From Tychonema litorale BBK16 (lineage in GTDB: Bacteria > Cyanobacteriota > Cyanobacteriia > Cyanobacteriales > Microcoleaceae), in contig NZ_JAKJHX010000066.1 of NCBI RefSeq assembly GCF_021648855.1, positions 1 to 28,451 of the forward strand: a stretch of DNA of 28,451 nucleotides. The letters run 5' to 3'. Below, piece by piece: positions 1-7,911 of this stretch; positions within the stretch are counted from its first letter, which is position 1, and every line of letters begins with the position of its first letter. A model generated the notes under the pieces. It did no database searches. It saw nothing but the letters and a program-made list of their open reading frames with translations, and had not been told where the DNA came from. The position numbers were made by a program, and so were the translations under genes.

Positions 1-10
1 TATAATAATA

Positions 11-38
11 TAAAGCCGTCCTAGAAGGACGGGGCTTT
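11..38. repeat. Hairpin resembling the end of an IS200/IS605-type (tnpB-only) element
   Basis: The arms CCGTCCT and AGGACGG around a 3-nt loop form a strong hairpin, flanked by AAAGC and GGGCTTT. The same module in the opposite orientation (TAAAGCCGTCCTTAAGGACGG when read on the minus strand) lies about 60 bases before the tnpB gene at 28118. By analogy this is probably the left end of a related element whose gene would run leftward out of the window. That gene is not visible, so the assignment is inference. Confidence 0.5.
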
Positions 39-59
39 AGACCCAGTTTTCTGGTCATG

Positions 60-251
60 GGTGTCAACTTAAGCTGTCAGTCCACCCTTTTGTCTTCCCG
101 TCAGTCCGCCAGAAAATGAATTCCCTGTCTAATAGCAAAAGTCCTCTAAAAGAGGACTCAAGAACTCATCAGTCCTCTTTCAGAGGGCTTTCGCTTTGAG
201 GCAGGGGTTTAAACCCCTGCCGGACTGTCGGTTTGACCTTAAGTTGACACC
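60..251. repeat. MITE-like element: 14-bp perfect terminal inverted repeats enclosing several hairpins
   Basis: Bases 60-73 (GGTGTCAACTTAAG) and 238-251 are exact reverse complements. The 164 bases between them hold a GTCCTCT/AGAGGAC hairpin (141-157), a second related hairpin near 172-187, and a perfect 22-base palindrome at 200-221 with arms of 11 (GGCAGGGGTTT). No reading frame of note is present. I cannot find a clear target-site duplication. It could equally be a cluster of independent dispersed hairpin repeats. Confidence 0.5.
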
Positions 252-253
252 AA

Positions 254-273
254 TGGACACTGCCGTTTCCCTA
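254..273 (+). repeat. Partial copy of the GTAGGGACACGGCA hairpin family
   Basis: The sequence GGACACTGCCGTTTCCCTAC matches one arm of the dispersed hairpin seen complete at 3840-3900, 6699-6803, 12869-12930 and 20563-20591, with a small deletion and one substitution. It lies just outside the inverted repeat ending at 251. Confidence 0.55.
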
Positions 274-293
274 CGGGATATTGATAGTACCTA

Positions 294-512
294 TCAACCT
301 GCAACCTGCTGTATTTTGTGGTGGCATTCTTCGTCTATTTTGTGCTGCATTTCTTCTTTCAATTGTTCTACAGCACGCATAGTGTTAGCATTTTCTTGTT
401 TCTGCTGACCGAGGGCTTTTTCGGTTTGCTCACCGAGTAATTCCTCTTTGGATTTGGGTAGACTGACTTTGTTGCTGCTGGTTGTGGCGGTGGCGTTTTC
501 TTGAGTATTCAT
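294..512 (-). CDS. Small hypothetical charged helical protein (72 aa)
   Basis: I do not recognise a family. The 72-residue product is rich in Glu, Gln and Lys. From about residue 20 to the end it looks like a single amphipathic helix or coiled coil (EQLKEEMQHKIDEE). No signal peptide or membrane segment is seen. The start is supported by a ribosome-binding-like AAAGGGTGAA a few bases before ATG. A short inverted repeat lies about 40 bases upstream at 551-575. It stands alone between two repeat-rich stretches. It could be a genuine small cyanobacterial protein or a chance frame; the good ribosome-binding site and helical composition favour a gene. Confidence 0.5.
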   Translation of the reverse strand: MNTQENATATTSSNKVSLPKSKEELLGEQTEKALGQQKQENANTMRAVEQLKEEMQHKIDEECHHKIQQVAG

Positions 513-550
513 TAGCTTTCACCCTTTTGTTTGCAAAAAAATATTTTAAA

Positions 551-575
551 TATGGTTACTTCAAATCTAACCATA
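551..575. promoter_or_regulatory. Inverted repeat upstream of the 72-aa gene, operator-like
   Basis: TATGGTTA (551-558) and TAACCATA (568-575) are perfect 8-bp arms separated by 9 bases, in AT-rich DNA 39 bases before the minus-strand start at 512. Spacing and symmetry fit a dimeric repressor site. No regulator is identified. Confidence 0.3.
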
Positions 576-633
576 GATAAATACTAAGAGAAATAACGGG
601 TGTGTCCATCTGTCTGAAGAGAGATTGGGGAAA

Positions 634-801
634 ATGTTCGATCGCGATGATCGAGCTTTTACCGTCTAAGAGTGCAAATACAAGCTAGTTCGACATCAAG
701 AGCGTGCAGCAATTGCAAAGTTTTGTTGCGATCGGGTTCAACAATTAACAAAAGAACAGTTAGCATCGGATCAACTCCGGCAAGATAGAACTAAAATTTA
801 A
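634..801 (+). pseudogene. Decayed short ORF with an internal stop
   Basis: The frame opens with ATG at 634, reads MFDRDDRAFTV, meets TAA, then continues in the same frame with a plausible helical protein sequence (RHQERAAIAKFCCDRVQQL and beyond) to a second stop at 799-801, for 56 codons in all. A readable frame on both sides of one stop suggests a gene lost by a point mutation, or a fragment. I do not recognise the family. A chance open frame is the alternative. Confidence 0.3.
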
Positions 802-826
802 GTTAGTAACCAGCATCTAAAACCCT

Positions 827-3736
827 ATGGGAGCAAGGAGTTCTAAACCACTCACAGCAGCAGCCCCGGCTCTAGAGCCCATCAAAATAGGCGTGTTGCA
901 TTCGTTAACGGGCACAATGTCTGTCAGCGGAATTTCAGTTAAAGATGCGACGCTGTTGGCTGTTGAGGAAATCAATGCCAGCGGAGGGGTTCTGGGACAT
1001 ACCCTGGAAGCAGTTGTAGAAGATGGGGCAAGCGATTTACAAACTTTTGCTCAAAAAGCTAAGCAGTTGCTCTTAGAAGAACGGGTGGCTGTGGTATTTG
1101 GATGCTGGACTTCGGCTAGCCGCAAAGCGGTGCTTCCAGTGTTCGAGGAGCTCAATGGCTTGCTGTTTTATCCGGTGCAGTACGAAGGGCTGGAACAGTC
1201 TAGGCATATTTTCTACACTGGTGCTGCTCCGAATCAACAGATTGTACCTGGGGTGGATTACTTGCTGGCACAGTCGAAGCGGAAAATTTTTCTTTTGGGT
1301 TCGGATTATATTTTTCCCCGGACGGCAAATCAGATTGTGAAAGCTCAACTGGCGGCATTCTCTGGGGTGTTGGCGGGGGAAGTTTATCTGCCGCTGGGAT
1401 CGAGGGACGTTGATGAGGCGATCGCCCATATTGTAGCAGTCAAACCCGATGCAATTCTGAATACTCTGAATGGCGATAGCAATGTGGCTTTTTTCCAAAA
1501 GCTGCGGGAAGCTGGGGTGACGGCTGACATATTGCCGGTGATGTCGGTCAGTCTAGCAGAGGAAGAGGTTCGGGCGATCGGAGCTGAAAATATTGCTGGA
1601 CATTTGGTAGTTTGGAACTATTTCCAAACAGTGGATACACCAGAAAATCAGAAATTTGTCAAGGCTTACAAAAAGAAATATGGGCAAGATCGAGTTACAG
1701 ATGACCCGATTGAAGCTGCTTATTTGAGTGTTTATCTGTGGAAAAAAGCAGTAGAAAAAGCGGGTTCAATAGAAGTTGTGAAAGTTAGGAAAGCTGCTAA
1801 AAATATTGAGTTTACTGCACCTTCTGGGAAGGTTAAAATAGATGGCAAAACGCAGCATACCTGGAAGACAGTGCGAATTGGCAAGGTGAGGTTAGACGGT
1901 CAAATAGACGAGATTTGGAATTCTGGCGAACCTGTGGGCCCTGATCCTTTCCTCAAGGGCTATCCTTGGGCGGCGGCACTGGTTCCCAGGCAGATATCGG
2001 TGGGAACTCGTGCTTCTTTGATGGGACTGTTTGCGATTTTGGTATTGATCGCTTGGATGGCTGTGGGGGTTGGGTGGATTGGTTCTGCACAGATGCAAAA
2101 CTATTTGCTGGAAATAGAATCTGCTTCTGTGCCGGCGGGAGTTTCTGATGCAGCTATGGCGTTGCTGGTGCAGCAAAGTTTGGCGGTGGCGATTCGCACT
2201 CAGCGTTGGCTGATGGGGGCTTTGGTTTTGAGTTCGATCGCCGGAATAGTTGCTTTGGTGTCGGTGTCGGCATTGATTCGGAAAATCGGCTGGCTGCGGA
2301 AAACTGCGGAAATGATTGCTAGCGGTGATTTGACGGCTCGATCGCCGATTTTGTCTAATGATGCGATCGGTGTGCTGTCTTCTACTCTGAATACAATGGC
2401 CCAGCAAATTAGCAGTTTGCTCAATGGTTTAGAAGTGCGTCGCCAGCAGCTAGAGGAACGTAGTCACGAATTGGAAGTCGCTAAGGATGCTGCGGAAGCG
2501 GCTAACCGGGCAAAAAGCACATTTTTAGCAAATATGACTCACGAGTTGCGAACGCCTTTAAATGCGATTTTAGGCTACAGTGAGCTGTTGCAAGAAGAGG
2601 CTCAGGAACTCGGCGAAGAAGACTTTGTTATGGATTTGGCAAGCATTAATATGGCAGGCAAGCAGTTGTTAACTATTATTAGTGACATCCTAGATATTTC
2701 TAAAATTGAGGCGGGGAAGATGACTCTTTTTTTGGAGACTTTCCAGGTGTCGAATTTGATTGAGGAGGTGGTAACTACTGTTAAACCACTGGCTGGGAAA
2801 AATGGTAATACTCTCACCATTGATTACGATAGCAATCTCGGCATGATGCGGGCTGATGCTACAAAAGTGCGGCAAGCGCTGTTGAATTTGGCTAGCAATG
2901 CTGCTAAGTTTACCGATCGGGGTAAAATTATGATTAATGCTTGGAGAGAAGAGGAGACGGAATTGCCGATCGACAATTCCGGCGAACAACTTAGTATTCA
3001 GTCTAGTTTTAACCAACAGTCGATCGTGTTTCAAGTCACTGACACAGGCATTGGGATGACTGAGGATCAAATGTTGAATTTGTTCGGGGCTTTCTCCCAG
3101 GCGGATGACTCTACTACTCGCAAGTATGGCGGTACTGGTTTGGGGTTGATCATTAGCAAGAAGTTTTGCCAGATGATGGGCGGGGATATTACTGTTGAGA
3201 GTGAGTTTCAAAGTGGTTCTACTTTTACAATCCGGTTGCCGGTTGTGGTTAAAAGCGAACAAGAAGTGACGCAGGATCAAGAATCCCAAAATCAGCTTTG
3301 TTTAAATTCACAAATAGATGCAGTAGAGGTAGAAAACAAACAAGAAGTGCGATCAACTGTTTCCTTAGATCCTAATTCTACAGTGCTGGTGATTGACGAC
3401 GATCCAGACGCACGAGATTTAATGACTCGCTGCTTGTCCAAAGAAGGGTTTCGGGTGCATTCCTCAGCTAGCGGTGAAGCGGGGCTGCTGTTGGCTAAGG
3501 AGTTGCGGCCCGATGCGATTACTCTGGATGTAATGATGCCTACTATGGACGGTTGGACTGTACTTTCAGCTTTGAAGGCCGATCCTGATTTGGCTGATAT
3601 TCCGGTGATTATGATGACTTTTTTGGATGATAAAAATCAGGGTTTTGAGTTGGGGGCGGCGGAGTATTTGAGGAAGCCTTTGGATTACAAGCGATTTGCG
3701 GCTTTGTTGAGTAAATATCAGCAGCCAGCAAGTTAA
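827..3736 (+). CDS. Hybrid sensor histidine kinase with N-terminal AmiC/UrtA-like ligand-binding domain
   Basis: This 969-residue protein should sense a small ligand, perhaps an amide, urea or amino acid, and pass phosphate from His to Asp. Residues ~18-390 form a type I periplasmic-binding fold close to AmiC/UrtA ([24 protein letters not shown]). Two membrane segments follow at ~397-417 and ~462-482, then HAMP (~484-537), a coiled coil, the H-box with His572 (NMTHELRTP), the ATPase G1 box DTGIGM at 739 and G2 GGTGLGL at 768, and a receiver domain with Asp901 (DVMMP) and Lys950. An in-frame stop at 818-820 fixes the N-terminus near 827, and no signal peptide or membrane anchor precedes the binding domain. 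With two membrane crossings the ligand domain should share the cytoplasmic side with the kinase. No response-regulator gene is adjacent, so output must be elsewhere. Family assignment is strong; the ligand is unknown. Confidence 0.93.
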   Translation: MGARSSKPLTAAAPALEPIKIGVLHSLTGTMSVSGISVKDATLLAVEEINASGGVLGHTLEAVVEDGASDLQTFAQKAKQLLLEERVAVVFGCWTSASRKAVLPVFEELNGLLFYPVQYEGLEQSRHIFYTGAAPNQQIVPGVDYLLAQSKRKIFLLGSDYIFPRTANQIVKAQLAAFSGVLAGEVYLPLGSRDVDEAIAHIVAVKPDAILNTLNGDSNVAFFQKLREAGVTADILPVMSVSLAEEEVRAIGAENIAGHLVVWNYFQTVDTPENQKFVKAYKKKYGQDRVTDDPIEAAYLSVYLWKKAVEKAGSIEVVKVRKAAKNIEFTAPSGKVKIDGKTQHTWKTVRIGKVRLDGQIDEIWNSGEPVGPDPFLKGYPWAAALVPRQISVGTRASLMGLFAILVLIAWMAVGVGWIGSAQMQNYLLEIESASVPAGVSDAAMALLVQQSLAVAIRTQRWLMGALVLSSIAGIVALVSVSALIRKIGWLRKTAEMIASGDLTARSPILSNDAIGVLSSTLNTMAQQISSLLNGLEVRRQQLEERSHELEVAKDAAEAANRAKSTFLANMTHELRTPLNAILGYSELLQEEAQELGEEDFVMDLASINMAGKQLLTIISDILDISKIEAGKMTLFLETFQVSNLIEEVVTTVKPLAGKNGNTLTIDYDSNLGMMRADATKVRQALLNLASNAAKFTDRGKIMINAWREEETELPIDNSGEQLSIQSSFNQQSIVFQVTDTGIGMTEDQMLNLFGAFSQADDSTTRKYGGTGLGLIISKKFCQMMGGDITVESEFQSGSTFTIRLPVVVKSEQEVTQDQESQNQLCLNSQIDAVEVENKQEVRSTVSLDPNSTVLVIDDDPDARDLMTRCLSKEGFRVHSSASGEAGLLLAKELRPDAITLDVMMPTMDGWTVLSALKADPDLADIPVIMMTFLDDKNQGFELGAAEYLRKPLDYKRFAALLSKYQQPAS

Positions 3737-3738
3737 TT

Positions 3739-3808
3739 GGTTGACTGTTGAGGGTTGGCAGTTGACGGTTGACAGTTGACAGTTGGCAGTTGGCAGTTGG
3801 CAGTTGTT
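3739..3808 (+). repeat. Tandem 7-bp repeats, (A/G)GTTG(A/G)C type, ten units
   Basis: Ten consecutive 7-base units (GGTTGAC, AGTTGAC, AGTTGGC and variants) begin three bases after the kinase stop codon. They match the short tandemly repeated repetitive (STRR) sequences common in filamentous cyanobacteria. The reverse-complement array lies at 3941-3996. Confidence 0.85.
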
Positions 3809-3839
3809 ATATTAAATTCGTTGACACCGAAATAATATA

Positions 3840-3900
3840 GAGGAGACGGCAATGCCGTGTCCCTACGCTAATTGTAGGGACACGGCACTGCCGTCTCCTC
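3840..3900. repeat. Long hairpin, GTAGGGACACGGCA family (possible bidirectional terminator)
   Basis: Bases 3840-3866 and 3874-3900 are reverse complements over 27 bases with one mismatch, around a 7-nt loop. The arms carry the core GTAGGGACACGGCA. It lies between two converging genes, the kinase (plus) and the RP(I/V)-repeat gene (minus), so the stem could stop transcription from both sides; that role is inference. Confidence 0.85.
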
Positions 3901-3940
3901 ATTTTGGCTACTAATAATTAATTATTAATAACTCATAAGC

Positions 3941-3996
3941 ACTGTCAACAGTCAACTGCCAACAGTCAACTGTCAACTGAAAACTGTCAACTGAAA
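3941..3996 (-). repeat. Tandem 7-bp repeats, reverse complement of the array at 3739-3808
   Basis: Eight consecutive units (ACTGTCA, ACAGTCA, ACTGCCA, ACTGAAA) end just before the stop codon of the minus-strand gene at 3999. With the array at 3739 and the hairpin at 3840 they make one large nested palindrome. Confidence 0.85.
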
Positions 3997-3998
3997 AC

Positions 3999-4472
3999 TT
4001 AATCTAAAAATCCCATCAAAGTAGAACTATCATCAATCTCATTGGAAGCAATTGGTCGATTGCCACCCATTGTCGAGTAAACTTCATCAATGTGAAGATT
4101 GCTGACAGCAACCGGCCGCGCACCGGACATACTGAACATTTCACTGACTTGCATGGTACTGGCGCCGATCGGGCGTCTCCCCAGAGTAGCAACTACTTCC
4201 AATTCGCTGGCTTCTACCGGGCGGTTGCCTACAATGCCGTAGGTTTCGCTAATATGCAAGGTGCTAGTGCCGATCGGGCGTTTTCCCGACATGGAGACAA
4301 TCTCACTTACCGTAAAATCATTTGGCCCCACAGGGCGTTTGGGCAAGCCAGCGGGCAGATAGAGTTGAATTCCTGTTGCTTTGGCATCGCTGACTACTGT
4401 CGCTTCGCTTTTGGAAGCTGCTTTACCACGACCGGCGATTGCACTGCCTTTATCTTTGGGGGTGACACTCAT
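3999..4472 (-). CDS. Hypothetical protein of ~19-residue RP(I/V) repeats (157 aa)
   Basis: I do not recognise a named family. After a basic, low-complexity N-terminus (residues 1-40) the protein is built of imperfect repeats starting at residues 45, 64, 83, 99, 118 and 138. The consensus is roughly (G)xRPIGxSxLxVSExxSMSG; the third unit is short (16 residues) and the last diverges into an acidic tail ending MGFLD. There is no signal peptide, Cys or membrane segment. A ribosome-binding site AGAGGAAAA precedes the ATG. It is divergent from uvrB, sharing a 200-base upstream region. The regular hydrophobic/polar alternation suggests a small beta repeat fold or a binding scaffold. A secreted or modified substrate is possible but unsupported. 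Confidence 0.75.
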   Translation of the reverse strand: MSVTPKDKGSAIAGRGKAASKSEATVVSDAKATGIQLYLPAGLPKRPVGPNDFTVSEIVSMSGKRPIGTSTLHISETYGIVGNRPVEASELEVVATLGRRPIGASTMQVSEMFSMSGARPVAVSNLHIDEVYSTMGGNRPIASNEIDDSSTLMGFLD

Positions 4473-4672
4473 AATTTTTTCCTCTTGAATTATTGGGCTT
4501 TTGATTGCTGGGTTCGGAAAGCGTCGGACTGAGACAACTGCTTTTCTGGGCTTTCTGCTTCTTATGTTTGGTCAATATTAAAATAATATGATGAATTCTA
4601 ACAAGTTTCTCAACTAAATTGCAAATAAATTGCATTTTTGTTAATATTTATTAGTAATAGCTACATTTTCCT

Positions 4673-6685
4673 ATGGTAACTGCGGCAGCATCTTTTCAAT
4701 TACAAGCGCCCTTTGAGCCTACGGGCGACCAACCGGTAGCGATCGCCCAACTGGTCAAAAGTATCCAAGCAGGCGATCGATTTCAAACCTTACTCGGTGC
4801 CACAGGTACGGGCAAAACCTTTTCAATTGCAGCGGTGATTGAAAAAATCGGCAAGCCCACCCTAGTGCTCGCCCACAACAAAACCCTTGCCGCTCAACTT
4901 TGTAACGAACTGCGTAATTTTTTCCCCAACAATGCAGTCGAATACTTTGTCAGTTATTACGACTATTATCAGCCGGAAGCATACATCGCAGTCAGCGATA
5001 CTTACATTGAGAAAACGGCGGCAATTAATGAAGAAATTGATATGCTGCGACACTCAGCCACGCGATCGCTCTTTGAACGCCGCGATGTCATAGTCGTAGC
5101 ATCCATTAGCTGCATCTACGGCTTGGGAATGCCCGCCGAATACCTGAAAGCAGCCATCCCCTTGCGAGTAGGAATGGAAGTCAATCAGCGGCAAATCTTG
5201 CGAGATTTGGTTAACATCCAATACAGCCGCAACGACATCGACTTAGGTAGAGGCAAATTTCGCGTCAAAGGCGATGTTTTGGAAATTGGCCCTGCTTATG
5301 AAGATCGAATTATTCGCGTCGAATTCTTCGGCGATGAAATCGATGCGATTCGCTACGTTGACCCGGTGACAGGTAAAATCATCCAAAGTGCAGATGCTTT
5401 AAATATTTATCCTGCCCGTCACTTTGTCACGGCAGAAGATAAATTAGAGGCAGCTTGTCAAGGAATAGAACTCGAATTAGAAGACCAACTGGCAGAATTT
5501 GAAAAAGCCGGGAAACTCTTAGAAGCTCAGCGGATAGAACAGCGCACCCGCTACGATTTGGAAATGCTGCGAGAAGTCGGCTACTGCAACGGAGTGGAGA
5601 ATTATTCGCGCCATTTAGCAGGCAGAAATGCTGGAGAACCGCCAGAATGTTTGATTGATTATTTTCCTAAAGATTGGATGTTGGTGATAGATGAATCCCA
5701 CGTCACAGTCCCGCAAATTCGGGGAATGTACAACGGCGACCAAGCGCGCAAAAAAGTATTGATCGAACACGGTTTTCGCTTGCCAAGTGCGGCTGATAAT
5801 CGTCCTTTGAAAGCAGAGGAATTCTGGGCAAAAGAGAATCAGTGCATTTTTGTATCTGCAACGCCTGGAGATTGGGAAATCGAAATTTCAGAAGGAAGAG
5901 TTGCTGAACAGGTAATCAGGCCGACGGCAGTGGTCGATCCGATGATATTTGTACGTCCGACTGCTGGACAAATTGATGATTTGTTGGGTGAAATCAATGA
6001 GAGAGTTCGTCTGAATGAGCGAGTTTTGGTGACAACTTTAACGAAGCGGATGGCGGAAGATTTAACTGAATATTTGCAGGAGAGGGCGATTAGAGTCCGG
6101 TATTTGCACTCGGAAATTCAGTCGATTCAACGCATCGAAATTATCCAAGATTTGCAGGATGGTAAGTTTGATGTATTGATTGGGGTGAACTTGTTGCGGG
6201 AAGGTTTGGATTTGCCGGAAGTGTCTCTGGTGGTGATTTTGGATGCCGATAAAGAGGGGTTTTTGCGATCGGGACGTTCGTTGATTCAAACGATTGGGCG
6301 GGCGGCGCGACACATTCGGGGACAGGCGATTTTGTATGCGGATAAGTTGACGGATAGTATGGCTAAGGCGATCGATGAAACCGATCGCCGTCGGGGAATC
6401 CAGTTGGCGTATAATAAGATGCACGGAATTACGCCGCAGCCGATCGCGAAAAAGCGATCGAGTAATGCAATTCTGGCATTTTTAGACGTGTCCAGAAAGC
6501 TGAATTCCCAGCAGTTGGAGGAGGTTTACGAACACGCAAATGAGTTATCTTTAGATGAGATTCCTGAGTTGATTAAGCGGTTGGAAACTCAGATGAAGGA
6601 GGCGGCGAAGAAGCTGGAGTTTGAGGAGGCGGGTAAATTGCGCGATCGCATTAAGCATTTGCGGGATAAGTTATTGGGACATTAA
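4673..6685 (+). CDS. uvrB: Excinuclease ABC subunit B (UvrB)
   Basis: UvrB is the ATP-dependent damage-verification subunit of nucleotide excision repair; it is loaded by UvrA and then recruits UvrC for incision. The 670-residue length is normal. Walker A is GATGTGKT at residues 42-49. The beta-hairpin that clamps DNA is recognisable ([20 protein letters not shown]). The helicase motif VIDESHVT follows, then helicase motifs V-VI ([24 protein letters not shown]), and the C-terminal UVR domain for UvrC contact ([20 protein letters not shown]). The ATG start leaves a short tail before [11 protein letters not shown], as in other UvrB proteins. The last 43 bases of the gene are duplicated at 7286-7328. 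No terminator is seen; a hairpin repeat begins 13 bases after the stop. Confidence 0.98.
   Translation: MVTAAASFQLQAPFEPTGDQPVAIAQLVKSIQAGDRFQTLLGATGTGKTFSIAAVIEKIGKPTLVLAHNKTLAAQLCNELRNFFPNNAVEYFVSYYDYYQPEAYIAVSDTYIEKTAAINEEIDMLRHSATRSLFERRDVIVVASISCIYGLGMPAEYLKAAIPLRVGMEVNQRQILRDLVNIQYSRNDIDLGRGKFRVKGDVLEIGPAYEDRIIRVEFFGDEIDAIRYVDPVTGKIIQSADALNIYPARHFVTAEDKLEAACQGIELELEDQLAEFEKAGKLLEAQRIEQRTRYDLEMLREVGYCNGVENYSRHLAGRNAGEPPECLIDYFPKDWMLVIDESHVTVPQIRGMYNGDQARKKVLIEHGFRLPSAADNRPLKAEEFWAKENQCIFVSATPGDWEIEISEGRVAEQVIRPTAVVDPMIFVRPTAGQIDDLLGEINERVRLNERVLVTTLTKRMAEDLTEYLQERAIRVRYLHSEIQSIQRIEIIQDLQDGKFDVLIGVNLLREGLDLPEVSLVVILDADKEGFLRSGRSLIQTIGRAARHIRGQAILYADKLTDSMAKAIDETDRRRGIQLAYNKMHGITPQPIAKKRSSNAILAFLDVSRKLNSQQLEEVYEHANELSLDEIPELIKRLETQMKEAAKKLEFEEAGKLRDRIKHLRDKLLGH
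6642..6684 (+). repeat. Direct repeat copy 1 (uvrB 3' end)
   Basis: These 43 bases at the end of uvrB recur at 7286-7328 with two mismatches. The pair brackets the DUF6883/DUF4926 remnant, in the style of attL/attR sites or a target duplication at the end of a gene. Confidence 0.9.
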
Positions 6686-6698
6686 GGCATAGCAACGG

Positions 6699-6803
6699 AG
6701 GACACGGCAGTGCCGTGTCCCTACCCGAAAATAATCAATCTGACTCGATCGCAGATGTAACTATCGCCCGATTAATTGTAGGGAAACGGCACTGCCGTGT
6801 CCT
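6699..6803. repeat. Paired hairpin element, GTAGGGACACGGCA family
   Basis: Bases 6699-6724 and 6778-6803 are 26-bp inverted repeats with one mismatch, and each arm is itself a hairpin (ACACGGCA/TGCCGTGT). The 53 bases between show no gene. The right end stops immediately before the recognisable part of a truncated DUF6883 frame, so the element may have removed that gene's 5' part. Confidence 0.85.
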
Positions 6804-6804
6804 G

Positions 6805-6903
6805 ATTTCTTGGCAAATCCGTACAGGTTGGATTGTTCTGTTTGGTGAAGATATTGCTAGATTTGTTACCGCATTTCCTCAACGTTTTGGTAGACAGCAA
6901 TGA
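6805..6903 (+). pseudogene. C-terminal remnant of a DUF6883-like protein
   Basis: The residues WQIRTGWIVLFGEDIARFVTAFP resemble the C-terminal end of DUF6883 proteins as I recall them (an IRTVWF...PRFVTAYP pattern). These proteins are often encoded directly before a DUF4926 gene. Only ~32 residues remain; upstream the frame runs into the hairpin repeat at 6699-6803 and loses similarity. The stop codon overlaps the next start by ATGA, the typical spacing of this pair. The frame stays open to an ATG at 6715, so a short chimeric product is possible. Assignment is by memory of the family and needs a profile search. Confidence 0.55.
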
Positions 6904-7298
6904 GCAAATTTCAGTTATTCGATGCAGTTAGTTTAACCGAAGAAATCGCTCTCGCAGATGGCGGAGTTGCACCCCCAGAAACAGCCGGGGCGATTGTTGA
7001 GGTATTCAAAAACGGTGAAGCCTATCTAGTCGAGTTATTTGGCGGATGGGTGAAAGCAGAAGTTGGCGGAGATTTTGTTCCCGCAACTCAGGATCAGCCA
7101 GAATCATTTATGGAAACGATAGGTGTTGAAACAGTTTATCCGCATCAGTTGCAATTAGTAAAATCTGCCAGCGAAATGATGGGACTTCGAGAGCGTTTAC
7201 AGTCAGTTTTGGATGATTTATCTGAAGATTTAGTGGCTGAAGTATGCGACTTTGCCGAGTTTTTGCGTGAAAAACAGCAAAAAGTGCGATCGTATTAA
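6900..7298 (+). CDS. DUF4926-type protein with a DUF2281-like tail (132 aa)
   Basis: Residues 1-65 (FQLFDAVSLTEEIA, then GAIVEVFKNGEAYLVELF) match the DUF4926 pattern, a small beta-barrel-like domain often paired with DUF6883 in modules resembling toxin-antitoxin or immunity pairs. Residues ~95-127 (LSEDLVAEVCDFAEFLREK) look like the DUF2281 helix found in small cyanobacterial antitoxin-like proteins. The start overlaps the preceding stop (ATGA). The final codons (VRSY and stop) are supplied by the 3' copy of the uvrB tail at 7286-7328, so the C-terminus may have been set by that rearrangement. The family is fairly clear; biochemical function is unknown. Confidence 0.75.
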   Translation: MSKFQLFDAVSLTEEIALADGGVAPPETAGAIVEVFKNGEAYLVELFGGWVKAEVGGDFVPATQDQPESFMETIGVETVYPHQLQLVKSASEMMGLRERLQSVLDDLSEDLVAEVCDFAEFLREKQQKVRSY

Positions 7299-7328
7299 GC
7301 ATTTGCGGGATAAGTTATTGGAACATTA
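7286..7328 (+). repeat. Direct repeat copy 2 (duplicated uvrB 3' end)
   Basis: It matches 41 of 43 positions with 6642-6684. The copy begins within the last codons of the DUF4926 gene and provides its stop codon. The enclosed unit is about 0.6 kb. Confidence 0.9.
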
Positions 7329-7405
7329 GACTCGGCGGTTGAAACCGCGTCTACACGAACAAAACCCGCCTTCGCGGGTTGAAGAATTCGTGGTTGAGAC
7401 TTTTT
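7329..7405. repeat. REP-like double hairpin
   Basis: Two adjacent stems are seen: GCGGTT/AACCGC (7335-7348) and AACCCGC/GCGGGTT (7363-7380). The GCGGTTGAAACCGCGTCTAC...AACCCGC arrangement is a common dispersed repeat in Oscillatoriales genomes. It could also end transcription of the DUF4926 gene. Confidence 0.65.
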
Positions 7406-7494
7406 GGGAGAAAGTGCGATCGCCTTTTTCTATTATCCTGTTTTATGGATGGAAAGGGCGATCGCGCTTTCTATGAATTTACCTACATTCCTGC

Positions 7495-7842
7495 TTAATA
7501 TTCCTCGTCAAAAGAGTCTTCAATCGAAAGACAATCTGGCGAAAAGGGATCTACTCGTTGTCGCAGTTCAAGGTTCTCATCCTTCAATGAATCTACTTCT
7601 TGTTGTAGTTCAAGATTTTCATCTTGTAAGTCATCTCGCTCCTGTTGCATTTCTAGATTTTCATTTGCTAGGTAGGTGAGTTTACCTTTAATTTGTTGAA
7701 CCTCAATTTGAAGCAATTCGATAATTGTGTCCTTTGCTTCCATTTTTTCAAGCAGAATGCGGTTCAAGTTTGCTTGAGTAGAGAGAGCTATTTCAAGTTG
7801 CTCACTGAGTTGTCTGTTTTCAGAAATTTGGATGTTAGCCAT
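7495..7842 (-). CDS. Hypothetical coiled-coil protein (115 aa)
   Basis: No named family is recognised. Residues ~5-95 are a continuous predicted coiled coil. The second half carries imperfect repeats of about 14 residues starting ANENLEMQQERDDLQ, DENLELQQEVDSLK and DENLELRQRVD, followed by a short acidic tail rich in Asp, Glu and Ser. There is no membrane segment or signal. The ATG is preceded by AAAGAAG at suitable spacing. It lies in the accessory stretch between the DUF4926 remnant and another small hypothetical gene on the same strand, separated by a hairpin at 7912-7935. A structural or scaffolding role would fit the sequence, but nothing more can be said. Confidence 0.6.
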   Translation of the reverse strand: MANIQISENRQLSEQLEIALSTQANLNRILLEKMEAKDTIIELLQIEVQQIKGKLTYLANENLEMQQERDDLQDENLELQQEVDSLKDENLELRQRVDPFSPDCLSIEDSFDEEY

Positions 7843-7911
7843 TAGCTTCTTTGACTAAGTGTTGGGTGGATTGATACTCGCAATTACAACAAATAGATTA
7901 GATACAGCTAA

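Noticed and set aside
2690..3289. 199-codon minus-strand frame inside the sensor kinase
   Set aside because: It is antisense to kinase catalytic motifs; composition is that of a shadow frame.
4092..4532. 146-codon plus-strand frame opposite the RP(I/V)-repeat gene
   Set aside because: It is antisense to a repetitive gene with a good ribosome-binding site, and its translation has no recognisable pattern.
6715..6804. N-terminal half of the 62-codon frame before DUF4926 as real protein
   Set aside because: It is translated hairpin repeat; only the part after 6805 resembles a protein family.
7404..7679. 91-codon plus-strand frame
   Set aside because: It overlaps the coiled-coil gene on the other strand. 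Its apparent repeats mirror that gene's codons.
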